Assembly (NCBI RefSeq): GCF_009765995.1
Contig: NZ_LMUI01000020.1
Span: 1 to 64,000 of the forward strand
Direction: 5' to 3'
Origin: Methylocapsa sp. S129
Lineage (GTDB): Bacteria; Pseudomonadota; Alphaproteobacteria; Rhizobiales; Beijerinckiaceae
Length of the DNA: 64,000 bases
Shown here: positions 55,961 to 63,903 of the stretch, one piece after another
Layout of the letters: the number at the start of each line of letters is the position of its first letter
Position numbering within the stretch: the stretch's first letter is position 1
Notes under the pieces: generated by a model
What the model was told of the DNA's origin: nothing
Database searches by the model: none
Seen by the model: the letters and a program-made list of their open reading frames with translations, nothing else
Program-made: the position numbers and the translations under genes

Positions 55961-56947
55961 ATGAAAGCCCTGGTTTGCGAGAGTTTTGGCCCTCCCGAAA
56001 CGCTGAAGCTGGTCGACTTGCCCGATCCGGTCCCCGGCGAAGGCGAGGCGCTGGTCGATGTCAGCTACGCCAGCCTCAATTTTTTCGACCTGCTGGTCAT
56101 TGAAAACAAATATCAGGTCAAGCCGCCCCTGCCGTTTTCGCCCGCCGCTGAATTTTCCGGACGCATCGCGGCTCTCGGTCCCGGCGCGACAGGCTTCAAG
56201 ATCGGCGACCGCGTCCTCGGCTATACCGGATTTGGCTGCGCCCGCGAGCGGCTGGTGAGCCCCGTCGCGCGTTTGGTCGCTCTTCCCGACGGGCTTTCGG
56301 AAGAGAAGGCGGCGGGCCTGTCGATCACCTATGGCACGACGCTGCATGCTTTGAAGCAGCGCGCCGATCTCAAAAAAGACGAGACTCTCGTCGTTCTGGG
56401 CGCTTCGGGCGGCGTCGGTCTGGCGGCAGTCGAAATCGGGGCCTTGATGGGGGCGAAGGTGATCGCCTGCGCCTCTTCCGATGAAAAGCTCGCCTTCGTG
56501 CGCAAGTTCGGCGCCCAGGAGACGATCAATTACGCAACCCAGGATCTGCGCGCTGAACTCAAGCGCCTCACAGGAAGTCGCGGCGTCGATGTCGTCTATG
56601 ACCCCGTCGGCGGCGCTTTGACCGAGGCCGCCTTGCGTTCGCTTGGCTGGAAGGGGCGCCTGCTGGTCATCGGCTTTGCCTCGGGCGAAATACCCAAGCC
56701 GCCGCTCAATCTCGTCTTGCTGAAGGGTTGCGACATTCGGGGCGTGTTCTGGGGCGATTTCATCGCCCGCGAGCCGCAGGCCCATCACGCCAATATGGCC
56801 GAGCTTCTCGCCCATGCCGCGAGCGGCGCCATCTCGGCCCATGTCCACGCCGCCTATCCCTTGGAATCCTTCATCGAAGCGTTCGGCGCGATTGCACGCC
56901 GCGAGGCGCTCGGCAAAGTGTTGCTGAAGATGGGGACGACGGCCTAG
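55961..56947 (+). CDS. Quinone oxidoreductase-like zinc-independent MDR protein
   Basis: Medium-chain dehydrogenase/reductase of 328 residues related to NADPH:quinone oxidoreductase. MKALVCESFGPPETLKL opens the GroES-like domain, and VVLGASGGVGLAAVEIGALMGAKVIA is the NADPH site near residue 145. The Cys/His ligands of zinc alcohol dehydrogenases are absent. The start at 55961 follows CGAGG. No neighbour suggests a specific substrate. Confidence 0.88.
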   Translation: MKALVCESFGPPETLKLVDLPDPVPGEGEALVDVSYASLNFFDLLVIENKYQVKPPLPFSPAAEFSGRIAALGPGATGFKIGDRVLGYTGFGCARERLVSPVARLVALPDGLSEEKAAGLSITYGTTLHALKQRADLKKDETLVVLGASGGVGLAAVEIGALMGAKVIACASSDEKLAFVRKFGAQETINYATQDLRAELKRLTGSRGVDVVYDPVGGALTEAALRSLGWKGRLLVIGFASGEIPKPPLNLVLLKGCDIRGVFWGDFIAREPQAHHANMAELLAHAASGAISAHVHAAYPLESFIEAFGAIARREALGKVLLKMGTTA

Positions 56948-57082
56948 CCGGCGCCTTCATTGGCGCCATCGATGGGCCCCGCTCGCCCAATTGTCAGACT
57001 TGTTTCTTATGCTGCAGCGCATCATATGGGGATTTCCAGGGAGGAACGCGTCGGGAGGCGTTGCTCGATTCTGGAGTTCGCT

Positions 57083-57691
57083 ATGGGACCCGCTTCCCAG
57101 GAAACCATTCGCCGACTTTGGCCCGCCGACAGGGCGGCCTTTCGCGCTCATCTCCTGCGTCTTGATCCGCAGAGCCGCAACGACCGCTTTGGCGGCGGCG
57201 TCTCGGATGAATTTCTCGACCGTTACGCCGCCCATTGCTTCGGCGCGGGGGATCTCGTCTTCGGCGCCTTCGTCGACGGCCAATTGCGGGGCGCGGGCGA
57301 ATTGCGCTCGGCCAACGCGACCTGGACCGAGCGCGCGCCCTTCGTGCAGCGGGCCGTGGCGGAGGCGGCGTTCAGCGTCGAAGAAGCCCATCGCCGGCAC
57401 GGCATAGGCGAGCATTTATTTCAGCGCATCTTGCGCGCGGCGAGCAATCACGGCGTCGCGACGATCGAGATCATGTGCCAGGCCGACAATCGCCCGATGC
57501 AGAAGCTGGCCGCCAAATTCACCCCCGAATTCCGCTTCGAGGCGCACCAGATCACCGGCCGCCTGATTGCGCGCCGGCCGACGCCCTTCTCGCTCTGGCG
57601 CGAGGCGTCGCAGGACATGGCCGATCTTACGGCGTCGATGATCGACGCCCAGATGCGCGCTTTGTTCTCGCGCCGGGCGCCCGGGGTTTGA
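57083..57691 (+). CDS. GNAT-family N-acetyltransferase
   Basis: A 202-residue acetyltransferase with the acetyl-CoA motif VEEAHRRHGIGEHLFQRIL near residue 110, followed by MCQADNRPMQKLAAKF. The N-terminal half carries a family-specific LLRLDPQSRNDRFGGGVSDEFL that recurs in some alphaproteobacterial GNATs. The ATG at 57083 has GGAG at a fair distance. The substrate is unknown. It is followed by an AT-rich inverted repeat and the convergent sdhB. Confidence 0.82.
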   Translation: MGPASQETIRRLWPADRAAFRAHLLRLDPQSRNDRFGGGVSDEFLDRYAAHCFGAGDLVFGAFVDGQLRGAGELRSANATWTERAPFVQRAVAEAAFSVEEAHRRHGIGEHLFQRILRAASNHGVATIEIMCQADNRPMQKLAAKFTPEFRFEAHQITGRLIARRPTPFSLWREASQDMADLTASMIDAQMRALFSRRAPGV

Positions 57692-57747
57692 AAATGTTTG
57701 GGGTTTCCTCGCTTGACGCGACAAAGCGCAGGGGCGGTGCGCCATTG

Positions 57748-57792
57748 GTGGCGCAAAAAATTGATAAATATCGATAATTTTTGACGCGCCAC
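57748..57792. terminator. Imperfect 45-bp AT-rich inverted repeat between convergent genes
   Basis: GTGGCGC then A-rich sequence on the left and a T-run then GCGCCAC on the right fold back on each other with an AT-rich centre (GATAAATATCGAT). The arms are GTGGCGC and AAAAATT. It lies between the GNAT and sdhB stops, so it could be a bidirectional terminator. Not canonical, because the GC stem is outermost. Confidence 0.4.
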
Positions 57793-57865
57793 GTTCTTCC
57801 GAATTTCTATCGGGCGAGGACGAGAGATATCAGGGCGCCGCCCGCGCTCCCAAACAGCCTCTCCC

Positions 57866-58645
57866 TCACATCTGCCGTTCCAGCATCATGCTCTTGATCT
57901 CGCCAATCGCCTTGGCGGGGTTCAACCCCTTCGGGCAGGTCTTGGCGCAGTTCATGATCGTGTGGCAGCGATAGAGGCGGAAAGGGTCTTCGAGATTGTC
58001 GAGCCGCTCGCCCGTCGCTTCGTCGCGCGAATCGATTAGCCAGCGATAGGCCTGCAACAGGACGGCGGGCCCGAGATAGCGGTCGCCGTTCCACCAATAG
58101 CTCGGGCAGGAGGTCGAGCAGCAGGCGCACAGGATGCACTCATAGAGACCATCGAGCTTGCTGCGGTCTTGAGGGGATTGCCGCCATTCCTTCTCGGGCG
58201 GCGGCGAATCGGTCTTCAGCCAGGGCTCGATCGAGGCGTGCTGCGCATAGAAATGCGAGAGGTCGGGCACGAGGTCCTTGACGATCTCCATATGCGGCAG
58301 CGGATAGATTTTCACCGCGCCATTGATCTCGTCCATGCCGCGCGTGCAGGCGAGCGTATTCATCCCATCGATATTCATCGCGCAGGAGCCGCACACGCCC
58401 TCGCGGCAGGAGCGGCGGAAAGTGAGCGTCGGATCGATCTTCGATTTGATCCAGATCAAAGCGTCCAGCACCATCGGCCCGCAATCGTGGCGGTCGACAT
58501 AATAAGTGTCGATGCGCGGATTGGAATCGTCATCTGGATTCCAGCGATAGACGCGGAACTCGGTCGTCTCCTTCGCCCCGGCGGGTTTGGGCCAGGTCTT
58601 GCCAGGAATCATGCGCGAGTTTTTGGGAAGGTTGAGCTGGACCAT
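57866..58645 (-). CDS. sdhB: Succinate dehydrogenase iron-sulfur subunit
   Basis: Electron-transfer subunit of complex II. The 259-residue protein has the plant-type 2Fe-2S ligands CREGVCGSC (Cys 80, 85, 88) with Cys 100, then [15 protein letters not shown] and [17 protein letters not shown] for the 4Fe-4S and 3Fe-4S centres. The last residues, SMMLERQM, are normal. In most alphaproteobacteria sdhB directly follows sdhA; here about 3.4 kb lies between them, though both remain on the minus strand. Confidence 0.96.
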   Translation of the reverse strand: MVQLNLPKNSRMIPGKTWPKPAGAKETTEFRVYRWNPDDDSNPRIDTYYVDRHDCGPMVLDALIWIKSKIDPTLTFRRSCREGVCGSCAMNIDGMNTLACTRGMDEINGAVKIYPLPHMEIVKDLVPDLSHFYAQHASIEPWLKTDSPPPEKEWRQSPQDRSKLDGLYECILCACCSTSCPSYWWNGDRYLGPAVLLQAYRWLIDSRDEATGERLDNLEDPFRLYRCHTIMNCAKTCPKGLNPAKAIGEIKSMMLERQM

Positions 58646-59013
58646 TGTTGTTTCCGTCGGCCGAAGGGCGTGTAACTCTCGAGTTCAGCGCGACCCCGCA
58701 CCCCAACCCTCCCCCACAAGGGGGAGGAGGAAGGCGCGAACCTTATCCCCTCCCCCCTTGTGGGGGAGGGTTAGGGAGGGGGGTCGCACAACGCTTGAAA
58801 ATTGTCAGGGCAGAGCGCGGACGTAGCTCATTCAATTTCAATCGAATCGTTTCCAGAACGCCCTCGAACCTTCGAACGCGGCGCGGACACCGGGGATTTC
58901 TGGACCCTGCGGAGGGTCAAGGTCAATAGATTCCCGATGCGGCAATTGGGAGCAATCCGGCGCCACGCGCGCGCTTGCCTGACTTTACGCTCAGCGGCCA
59001 GCGGGCTTGACGC
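58646..59013. other. Intergenic region between tetR and sdhB
   Basis: About 368 bp. It contains the palindromic repeat at 58691-58785 and no convincing gene. A promoter for the separated sdhB is expected here but none was recognised. Confidence 0.4.
58691..58785. repeat. Inverted repeat with CCCTCCCCCACAAGGGGGAG arms
   Basis: The left arm, from 58691, holds CCCAACCCTCCCCCACAAGG and the right arm (to 58785) is nearly its reverse complement, so a strong hairpin of over 30 bp is possible. It lies in the sdhB 5' region, within 50-140 bp of the start codon. Such C-rich/G-rich palindromes occur as dispersed intergenic repeats in alphaproteobacterial genomes. Confidence 0.7.
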
Positions 59014-59586
59014 TCATCCCTCGGATTTCTCCTGTTGCGCCGCCGCGATGGCGGCCATCAATTCGGCGGCGACGCGGTCGAGCGGGCCAAACGACTGTTC
59101 GGCGCGTGAAAGAATGACCGCGCCTTCGCATGCTGAAATCAACAGCGTCGCGAGCGCCGGCGCCCGCTCCTCGGGAACGCCGCCTTCGGCGAGCAGCGCG
59201 CCGATATGCGAAACCCAGTTCCGGAAGATCGTCGCGGCGCGGTTCAGCAGTTCGGGCGCCTCCGCGGCGATAGTGACGGCGGCGATCGCGCAGCCCGAAC
59301 CAAAATGCGAGCCTGCGAGGATGCGCCGCCACAGATCAATGAACCCTTGTGCGACTTCAATCGCCGGTCGCCCCGCCATATCGCCCAGGGCTTTCATCGC
59401 CCAGTCCGCCGCCAGGTCGAGGGCGTCGAGCACGAGCTCTTCCTTGCCGCCGGGAAAGTGGTGGTACAGCGACCCTCTCGGCGCCCCGGACGCCTTCAGC
59501 ACCTCGCTGAACGAGCTGCGCTGCAGCCCCTTCGCGGCGAGCGACAGAGCGGCCTTCTGAACCATGCGCGTTTTGACGTCGTCCAC
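59014..59586 (-). CDS. TetR/AcrR-family transcriptional regulator
   Basis: A 190-residue repressor-type protein. The N-terminal helix-turn-helix (about residues 8-55) reads KAALSLAAKGLQRSSFSEVLKASGAPRGSLYHHF, with the typical GSLYHHFPGGKEEL. The C-terminal ligand domain has LAAESHFGSGCAIAA-like GSHFGSGCAIAAVTIAAEAPEL, of the YxaF/LmrA-type. The start is a GTG with GGAG upstream. It is divergent from the tautomerase-like gene, and two palindromes in the 77-bp gap are likely operators, so it should control itself and that gene. Confidence 0.9.
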   Translation of the reverse strand: MDDVKTRMVQKAALSLAAKGLQRSSFSEVLKASGAPRGSLYHHFPGGKEELVLDALDLAADWAMKALGDMAGRPAIEVAQGFIDLWRRILAGSHFGSGCAIAAVTIAAEAPELLNRAATIFRNWVSHIGALLAEGGVPEERAPALATLLISACEGAVILSRAEQSFGPLDRVAAELMAAIAAAQQEKSEG

Positions 59587-59601
59587 TTGGTTCTCTCCTT
59601 G

Positions 59602-59621
59602 ACTATGACGACCATCATAGT
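59602..59621. promoter_or_regulatory. Operator-like imperfect palindrome 1
   Basis: ACTATGACGA/CCATCATAGT is a 20-bp dyad with one mismatched pair, next to the tetR start. Its half-site CTATGA matches site 2. Confidence 0.6.
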
Positions 59622-59627
59622 TATCGA

Positions 59628-59643
59628 TATGACGATCGTCATA
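59628..59643. promoter_or_regulatory. Operator-like perfect palindrome 2
   Basis: TATGACGA/TCGTCATA is a perfect 16-bp palindrome, 24 bp centre-to-centre from site 1. Two dyads a little over two helical turns apart suit two TetR dimers. Confidence 0.65.
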
Positions 59644-59663
59644 GTTCAGCCGGGATCACAACC

Positions 59664-60092
59664 ATGCCCATGATAGACATTTATGCGTCCGCCGGGACAT
59701 TCGCCGATAGCCATCAACTTGCGATCGACGCGGCGGCGACGGTCAAATCCATCGAAAAGGTTCCGGATATCCCGATGTTCCGCAAGAACACCGCCGCCTT
59801 CGTCCATGAGCTGCCGCGACGGGCGATCGCCAATGTCGACGGCGACAGTAATTATGTGCGCGTTCAGGTTCTGACCAACGCAGGCGCGCTGGATCGCGAC
59901 AAGCAGATCGCAATGGTCCAGCAACTGACCGACCTTGTCGCGAAGGCCGCGGGAGATCCGAGTCTCAAACAGAGAACCTGGGTTCTGCTCTCCGAAGCCG
60001 CCCCGGGCGGTTGGGGGCTATGGGGCCATGCGCATACGAACGAGGAGCTCGTGGGCGCCGCCCGGGCGGAGATCGCGAAGCTGAAGGGGTGA
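59664..60092 (+). CDS. Tautomerase-superfamily protein
   Basis: A 142-residue protein of the 4-oxalocrotonate tautomerase superfamily. The start gives MPMIDIYASAGTF, leaving the catalytic N-terminal Pro after Met removal. Its length suggests two fused small tautomerase units, as in the larger members. WVLLSEAAPGGWGLWGHAHTNEEL near the C-terminus is typical. It is divergent from tetR across the double operator and is thus the likely target. The substrate is unknown, perhaps an unsaturated keto acid. Confidence 0.8.
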   Translation: MPMIDIYASAGTFADSHQLAIDAAATVKSIEKVPDIPMFRKNTAAFVHELPRRAIANVDGDSNYVRVQVLTNAGALDRDKQIAMVQQLTDLVAKAAGDPSLKQRTWVLLSEAAPGGWGLWGHAHTNEELVGAARAEIAKLKG

Positions 60093-60618
60093 GGAGGCGT
60101 GAGAGCGTGACGCCGGGCTCCGCCAATCTATAAGGTCTGGACCGGCTCGCGAGCGCGACTCTGGAAAGACGTTGATGCCCATGTTATATTATTGGAACGG
60201 TCAATGCTCAAGGAGCCAATTCCGTGGGCGTCTGATCTGGGTTCGAGGCGCTGGAACGTTTCGACCCCACTAACTCGAATGCTTGGCTCCCCGGCTAGGA
60301 TTCGGACCTAGGTTGCCTCACTTGTAAGGGCGGGCGTCCTACCGTTAGACGACCGGGGAAATTAATCGAAGCCAATTGCAGGGCCGTTGCCTTTCCTTGA
60401 ACCGGATCGGGGCAGCGGCCCTTCCTTTATCCTCGCCCCGCCCGCGTCGGCCTGCCGCGCCGGGGCTCTTTCCCTCCTGAGCATTAGCGTCGCTCCTTTC
60501 ACGGTTGCAATCATAGCCATTCAAGACATAACGTCAAGCCCCATTCTTCCATCTCTCCTGAAATTTGACGGCGCTGGCAAGACGTGCCATATCTTATGCG
60601 CAAACTCAGGAGGCGACT
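60093..60618. other. Intergenic region holding the tRNA-like gene
   Basis: About 526 bp. Apart from the tRNA-like sequence (60284-60359, minus strand) no gene is supported. The parts on both sides of it look unremarkable. Confidence 0.4.
60284..60359 (-). tRNA. tRNA-like gene, Gln-type body with a disrupted anticodon arm
   Basis: The 76-base minus-strand sequence has a perfect 7-bp acceptor stem (TCCCCGG/CCGGGGA), discriminator G, encoded CCA, a D arm GTCT-AACGGTA-GGAC and a T stem CTAGG/CCTAG. The U1:A72 pair, G73 and CGTCTAACGGTAGGAC arm resemble tRNA-Gln. However, the anticodon arm cannot pair properly: CCGCC faces GTGAG around a loop CTTACAA (which would read as anticodon TAC), and there is one extra base. 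The T loop is TCCGAAT, so the invariant U55 is C. This is probably a decayed tRNA (pseudogene) or an unusual one. Confidence 0.55.
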
Positions 60619-61491
60619 ATGCCGGCCGTTTTGATTAAGCGTCGTCCCGAGGCGGGGCAACGATTTCCGTTTATCCCGCTGGCGCGGGCAATCGAACGTG
60701 CGCGTGAATTGTATAAAATTGCGAACGGCCATGAGGTGCCATTCGCAACTGCGGTCGGTGCATGGGGCTATGCCGAGAAAAGCAGCGGCGGTTCGCAGAC
60801 CGCAGCGGCGTTGAAGGCATTCGGGCTATTGGAGGACATCGCGGGGAGCGACGTTCGCAAAGTCAAACTTACCGATGCCGCAATGCGCATAATTCGCGAC
60901 CCGCGAGACATCTCGCCCGATCGCGACGGATTAATTCGGGAAGCGGCAATGAAGCCGGCTCTTCATCGCGAAATCCTCGAAAAATATAGCGGTATGCCGC
61001 CTTCGGACGAAGCTCTTAAGGCCTTTCTTCTGATCGATCGAGGGCTAAAGGATGAGGCGGTCCCTGATCTGATCCGAGAGTTTGCGGCCACAATGTCCTT
61101 TGCAAAAATCTCGGAATCTGCTACCATTCAAGACATGAAATCGGAAACGGCTTCGGCCAGTGATTATATTGAAGCTGTGATCATCAAAGCCGAGCGCCCC
61201 GCCGTGTCTTCCAGCGCATCCGTTTCGCGTTCCCTGCTTGATGAGAGTCCCACGTCAGTTCATTACCCGAAGGCAAAGGGGGGTATGCTGCAAGAGATTT
61301 TCAATTTGGACGAAGGGCCCGTCACTCTATCGTTCCCCAGCGATCTTTCCCGAGAAAGCTACGAGGACCTGAAAGATCAACTCGACCTCTTCTTGCGTCG
61401 AGCGGAACGACGCGCGTCGGGTGGCCTTCGGTCGAAGCTCCGTCTTTTGCAGGAGGAGGCCGATTTCGACGACGGCAACGGTGAGCAATGA
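60619..61491 (+). CDS. Hypothetical protein (290 aa) with a winged-helix-like N-terminal part
   Basis: The product is not recognised. Residues 15-85 look like a winged-helix unit: AWGYAEKSSGGSQTAAALKAFGLLEDI resembles helix 3 and a wing of a DNA-binding domain, followed by KVKLTDAAMRII. The C-terminus, GPVTLSFPSDLSRESYEDLKDQLDLFLRRAERR, has a beta strand then an amphipathic helix. The middle (residues 165-215) is Ser-rich and probably loose. AGGAGG is perfectly spaced before the ATG. The gene is less GC-rich than its neighbours. The stop overlaps the next start (ATGA). Confidence 0.65.
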   Translation: MPAVLIKRRPEAGQRFPFIPLARAIERARELYKIANGHEVPFATAVGAWGYAEKSSGGSQTAAALKAFGLLEDIAGSDVRKVKLTDAAMRIIRDPRDISPDRDGLIREAAMKPALHREILEKYSGMPPSDEALKAFLLIDRGLKDEAVPDLIREFAATMSFAKISESATIQDMKSETASASDYIEAVIIKAERPAVSSSASVSRSLLDESPTSVHYPKAKGGMLQEIFNLDEGPVTLSFPSDLSRESYEDLKDQLDLFLRRAERRASGGLRSKLRLLQEEADFDDGNGEQ

Positions 61492-61712
61492 TCAGGTGGA
61501 GCGTGATTGCATGGCCGATCCACGGATACCCCGGAAACGAGAAAGCACAAGCTGAAGAGCCGATGAACTTTACTACCGATGACGGGGCTAAGGCTTATGT
61601 AGTGGAAATGGGAGCCAAGCACTATCAAGTGGAAGTGCGCCCCATGGGGGAAAATAAAGCCGAGATAATGGATGACGCGCACGCGCGGCTGTGGGCCCAT
61701 AAGTTATCTTGA
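61488..61712 (+). CDS. Small hypothetical protein (74 aa)
   Basis: The product is not recognised. The start ATG overlaps the 290-aa gene stop, so translational coupling is likely. An internal ATG at 61563 gives a 49-residue protein (MNFTTDDGAKAYVVEMG) and is the part most likely to fold. The overlap suggests a two-gene module. No motif identifies a function. Confidence 0.45.
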   Translation: MIRWSVIAWPIHGYPGNEKAQAEEPMNFTTDDGAKAYVVEMGAKHYQVEVRPMGENKAEIMDDAHARLWAHKLS

Positions 61713-61733
61713 AGCAGTTCGGAGCGCCTTAAA

Positions 61734-61787
61734 CAATTTAGGACACTCCTTCCCTCAAATTCGGACACTCAGGGCCAACTTAGGACA
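61734..61787 (+). repeat. Three spaced copies of a 12-bp direct repeat, transposon-end-like
   Basis: CAATTTAGGACA (61734-61745), CAAATTCGGACA (61756-61767) and CAACTTAGGACA (61776-61787) share CAANTTMGGACA with 22 and 20 bp between starts. Repeated motifs like this at a DNA end resemble the multiple terminal repeats of IS21-type elements. No transposase is present, so this would be a remnant. Confidence 0.45.
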
Positions 61788-61840
61788 GCACCCATTATCG
61801 CTGCAGCAATTCGCGTTTTGGCGATCGGAGGATTTTTCCC

Positions 61841-61950
61841 CGTCATGGCCGGGCTTGTCCCGGCCATTCACGCCACGCACTTGCTGCTTCGTTCTGAAAG
61901 TTTGGTACGACGTCGCGGCGTGGATGGCCGGGACAAGCCCGGCCATGACG
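61841..61950. repeat. Long inverted repeat with GGCCGGGCTTGTCCCGGCC arms
   Basis: The left arm (61841-61878) reads CGTCATGGCCGGGCTTGTCC and onward and the right arm (61915-61950) is its near-perfect reverse complement, with about 36 bp between. Each arm also contains a shorter self-complementary GGCCGGGCTTGTCCCGGCC. This is a dispersed intergenic repeat seen widely in Bradyrhizobium and Methylobacterium relatives. Confidence 0.7.
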
Positions 61951-62044
61951 ACCAGGGGCTCCGGAGATAGGGAAAACTTCCCACGCCCTTTGCGGATTTC
62001 GGTTTTCGGACAGCCTTGCACAAGGGGGAGTGGGAAATGGGCTT

Positions 62045-63859
62045 CTAATACACCCGCGCCTTCGGCTCGATATAAGCAATGTCGTTGCTCATCGTATACG
62101 TATGCACCGGCCGGTAATCGATCGTCACGCTCTGCTTCTCCGGGTCGATCCAGGCGAGCGTGTGCTTCATCCATTCCTTGTCGTCGCGGTTGGGGTAATC
62201 CTCGCGCGCATGGGCGCCGCGGCTTTCGAGCCGGTTGACGGCGCTGTCCATGGTGACGACGGCCTGGGCGATCAGATTGTCATATTCCATCGTCTCGATC
62301 AGATCGGAGTTCCATATCAGCGAGCGATCGGTGACATGGACGTCGGCGCCGGCGCGCCAGACGTCGTGGATCAGCGTCGATCCCTCGCCGAGCACTTCGC
62401 CGGTGCGGAACACCGCGCAATTGTTCTGCATCGTGCGCTGCATCTTGAGCCGCAACTCGGCCGTCGGCGTGCCGCCATTGGCGTTGCGGAAGCGATCAAG
62501 GCGCGCCAAAGCGAAATCAGCGGAATCCTTCGCCAGTTCGGCATGCTTTTCGCCCGGCGTGATCAATTCGCCGGCGCGCATCGCGGCCGCGCGGCCGAAC
62601 ACGACAAGATCGATCAGAGAATTGGAGCCAAGCCGGTTGGCGCCATGCACCGAGACGCAGGCGGCTTCGCCAAGCGCCATCAGGCCGGGCACGATCGCAT
62701 CGGGATCGCCGCCGACTTTGGTGAGAACCTCGCCGTGATAATTGGTCGGGATGCCGCCCATATTGTAATGGACGGTCGGCAGCACCGGGATCGGCTCTTT
62801 CGTGACGTCGACGCCGGCGAAAATCCGCGCGCTCTCCGAAATGCCGGGCAGGCGTTCGTGCAGAATTTTCGGATCGAGATGGTCGAGATGCAGGAAGATG
62901 TGGTCCTTGAGTTTGCCGACGCCGCGGCCCTCGCGGATTTCCATCGTCATCGACCGGCTGACGACGTCGCGCGACGCGAGATCCTTGGCCGAGGGCGCAT
63001 AGCGCTCCATGAAGCGCTCGCCTTCCGAATTGGTGAGATAACCGCCCTCGCCGCGCGACCCCTCGGTGATCAGGCAGCCGGCGCCATAGATGCCGGTCGG
63101 ATGGAATTGCACGAATTCCATATCCTGCAGCGGCAGGCCCGCGCGAAGCGCCATGGCGTTGCCGTCGCCCGTGCAGGTGTGCGCTGACGTGGCGGAGAAA
63201 TAAGCGCGGCCATAGCCGCCGGTCGCCAGAATCGTCAGATGCGCGCGGAAGCGATGGATCGTGCCGTCGTCCATTTTCAGGCAGACGAGGCCGCGCACGC
63301 GGCCGTCGCTGTCTCGGATCAGGTCGATCGCGAAATATTCGATGAAGAATTCCGTTTTCGCCTTCAGCGCCTGGCCGTAGAGCGTGTGCAGGATCGCGTG
63401 GCCGGTGCGGTCGGCGGCGGCGCAGGTGCGCTGGGCGATGCCTTTGCCGTAATCGGTGGTCATGCCGCCGAACGGGCGCTGGTAGATCTTGCCTTCCTCG
63501 GTGCGCGAGAAGGGCACGCCCCAATGGTCGAGTTCATAGACGGCGGCGGGCGCCTGGCGGCAGAGATATTCGATCGCGTCCTGGTCGCCGAGCCAATCGG
63601 AGCCTTTGACCGTGTCGTACATATGCCAGCGCCAATCGTCGGGGCCCATATTGCCGAGCGAAGCGGAAATGCCGCCCTGGGCCGCCACCGTATGCGAGCG
63701 CGTCGGAAAGACCTTTGAAATGCAGGCGGTGCGCAGGCCAGCCTGCGCGCAGCCGACGCTTGCGCGCAAGCCCGCCCCGCCCGCGCCGACGACGACCACA
63801 TCGAAACTATGGTCCGTGATCGGATAGGCTTTTCGCCCGTTCGCGCCATTCGTGGCCAT
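62045..63859 (-). CDS. sdhA: Succinate dehydrogenase flavoprotein subunit
   Basis: The FAD-bearing subunit that oxidises succinate to fumarate. The 604-residue protein has the FAD motif [20 protein letters not shown], the FAD-linked His of [10 protein letters not shown] (His56), [21 protein letters not shown], and the active-site Arg region [15 protein letters not shown], and it ends with KARVY. It follows sdhD on the same strand with about 45 bp between them. The usual next gene, sdhB, is displaced by about 3.4 kb. Confidence 0.97.
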   Translation of the reverse strand: MATNGANGRKAYPITDHSFDVVVVGAGGAGLRASVGCAQAGLRTACISKVFPTRSHTVAAQGGISASLGNMGPDDWRWHMYDTVKGSDWLGDQDAIEYLCRQAPAAVYELDHWGVPFSRTEEGKIYQRPFGGMTTDYGKGIAQRTCAAADRTGHAILHTLYGQALKAKTEFFIEYFAIDLIRDSDGRVRGLVCLKMDDGTIHRFRAHLTILATGGYGRAYFSATSAHTCTGDGNAMALRAGLPLQDMEFVQFHPTGIYGAGCLITEGSRGEGGYLTNSEGERFMERYAPSAKDLASRDVVSRSMTMEIREGRGVGKLKDHIFLHLDHLDPKILHERLPGISESARIFAGVDVTKEPIPVLPTVHYNMGGIPTNYHGEVLTKVGGDPDAIVPGLMALGEAACVSVHGANRLGSNSLIDLVVFGRAAAMRAGELITPGEKHAELAKDSADFALARLDRFRNANGGTPTAELRLKMQRTMQNNCAVFRTGEVLGEGSTLIHDVWRAGADVHVTDRSLIWNSDLIETMEYDNLIAQAVVTMDSAVNRLESRGAHAREDYPNRDDKEWMKHTLAWIDPEKQSVTIDYRPVHTYTMSNDIAYIEPKARVY

Positions 63860-63903
63860 GGATCAATGCAACCTTGTGTTGGCGAATTCTAGGACTTGAA
63901 GCT

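Larger units (their letters stand above)
61713..62044. other. Intergenic region with repeats before the sdhA 3' end
   Basis: About 332 bp without a supported gene. It holds three CAANTTMGGACA copies (61734-61787) and a long inverted repeat (61841-61950), both listed separately. Confidence 0.5.

Noticed and set aside
60284-60359. tRNA-Thr(TGT) on the plus strand
   Set aside because: The plus strand reads CTTGTAA in the loop, but D and T arms then do not fit; the minus strand gives correct acceptor, CCA, D and T arms.
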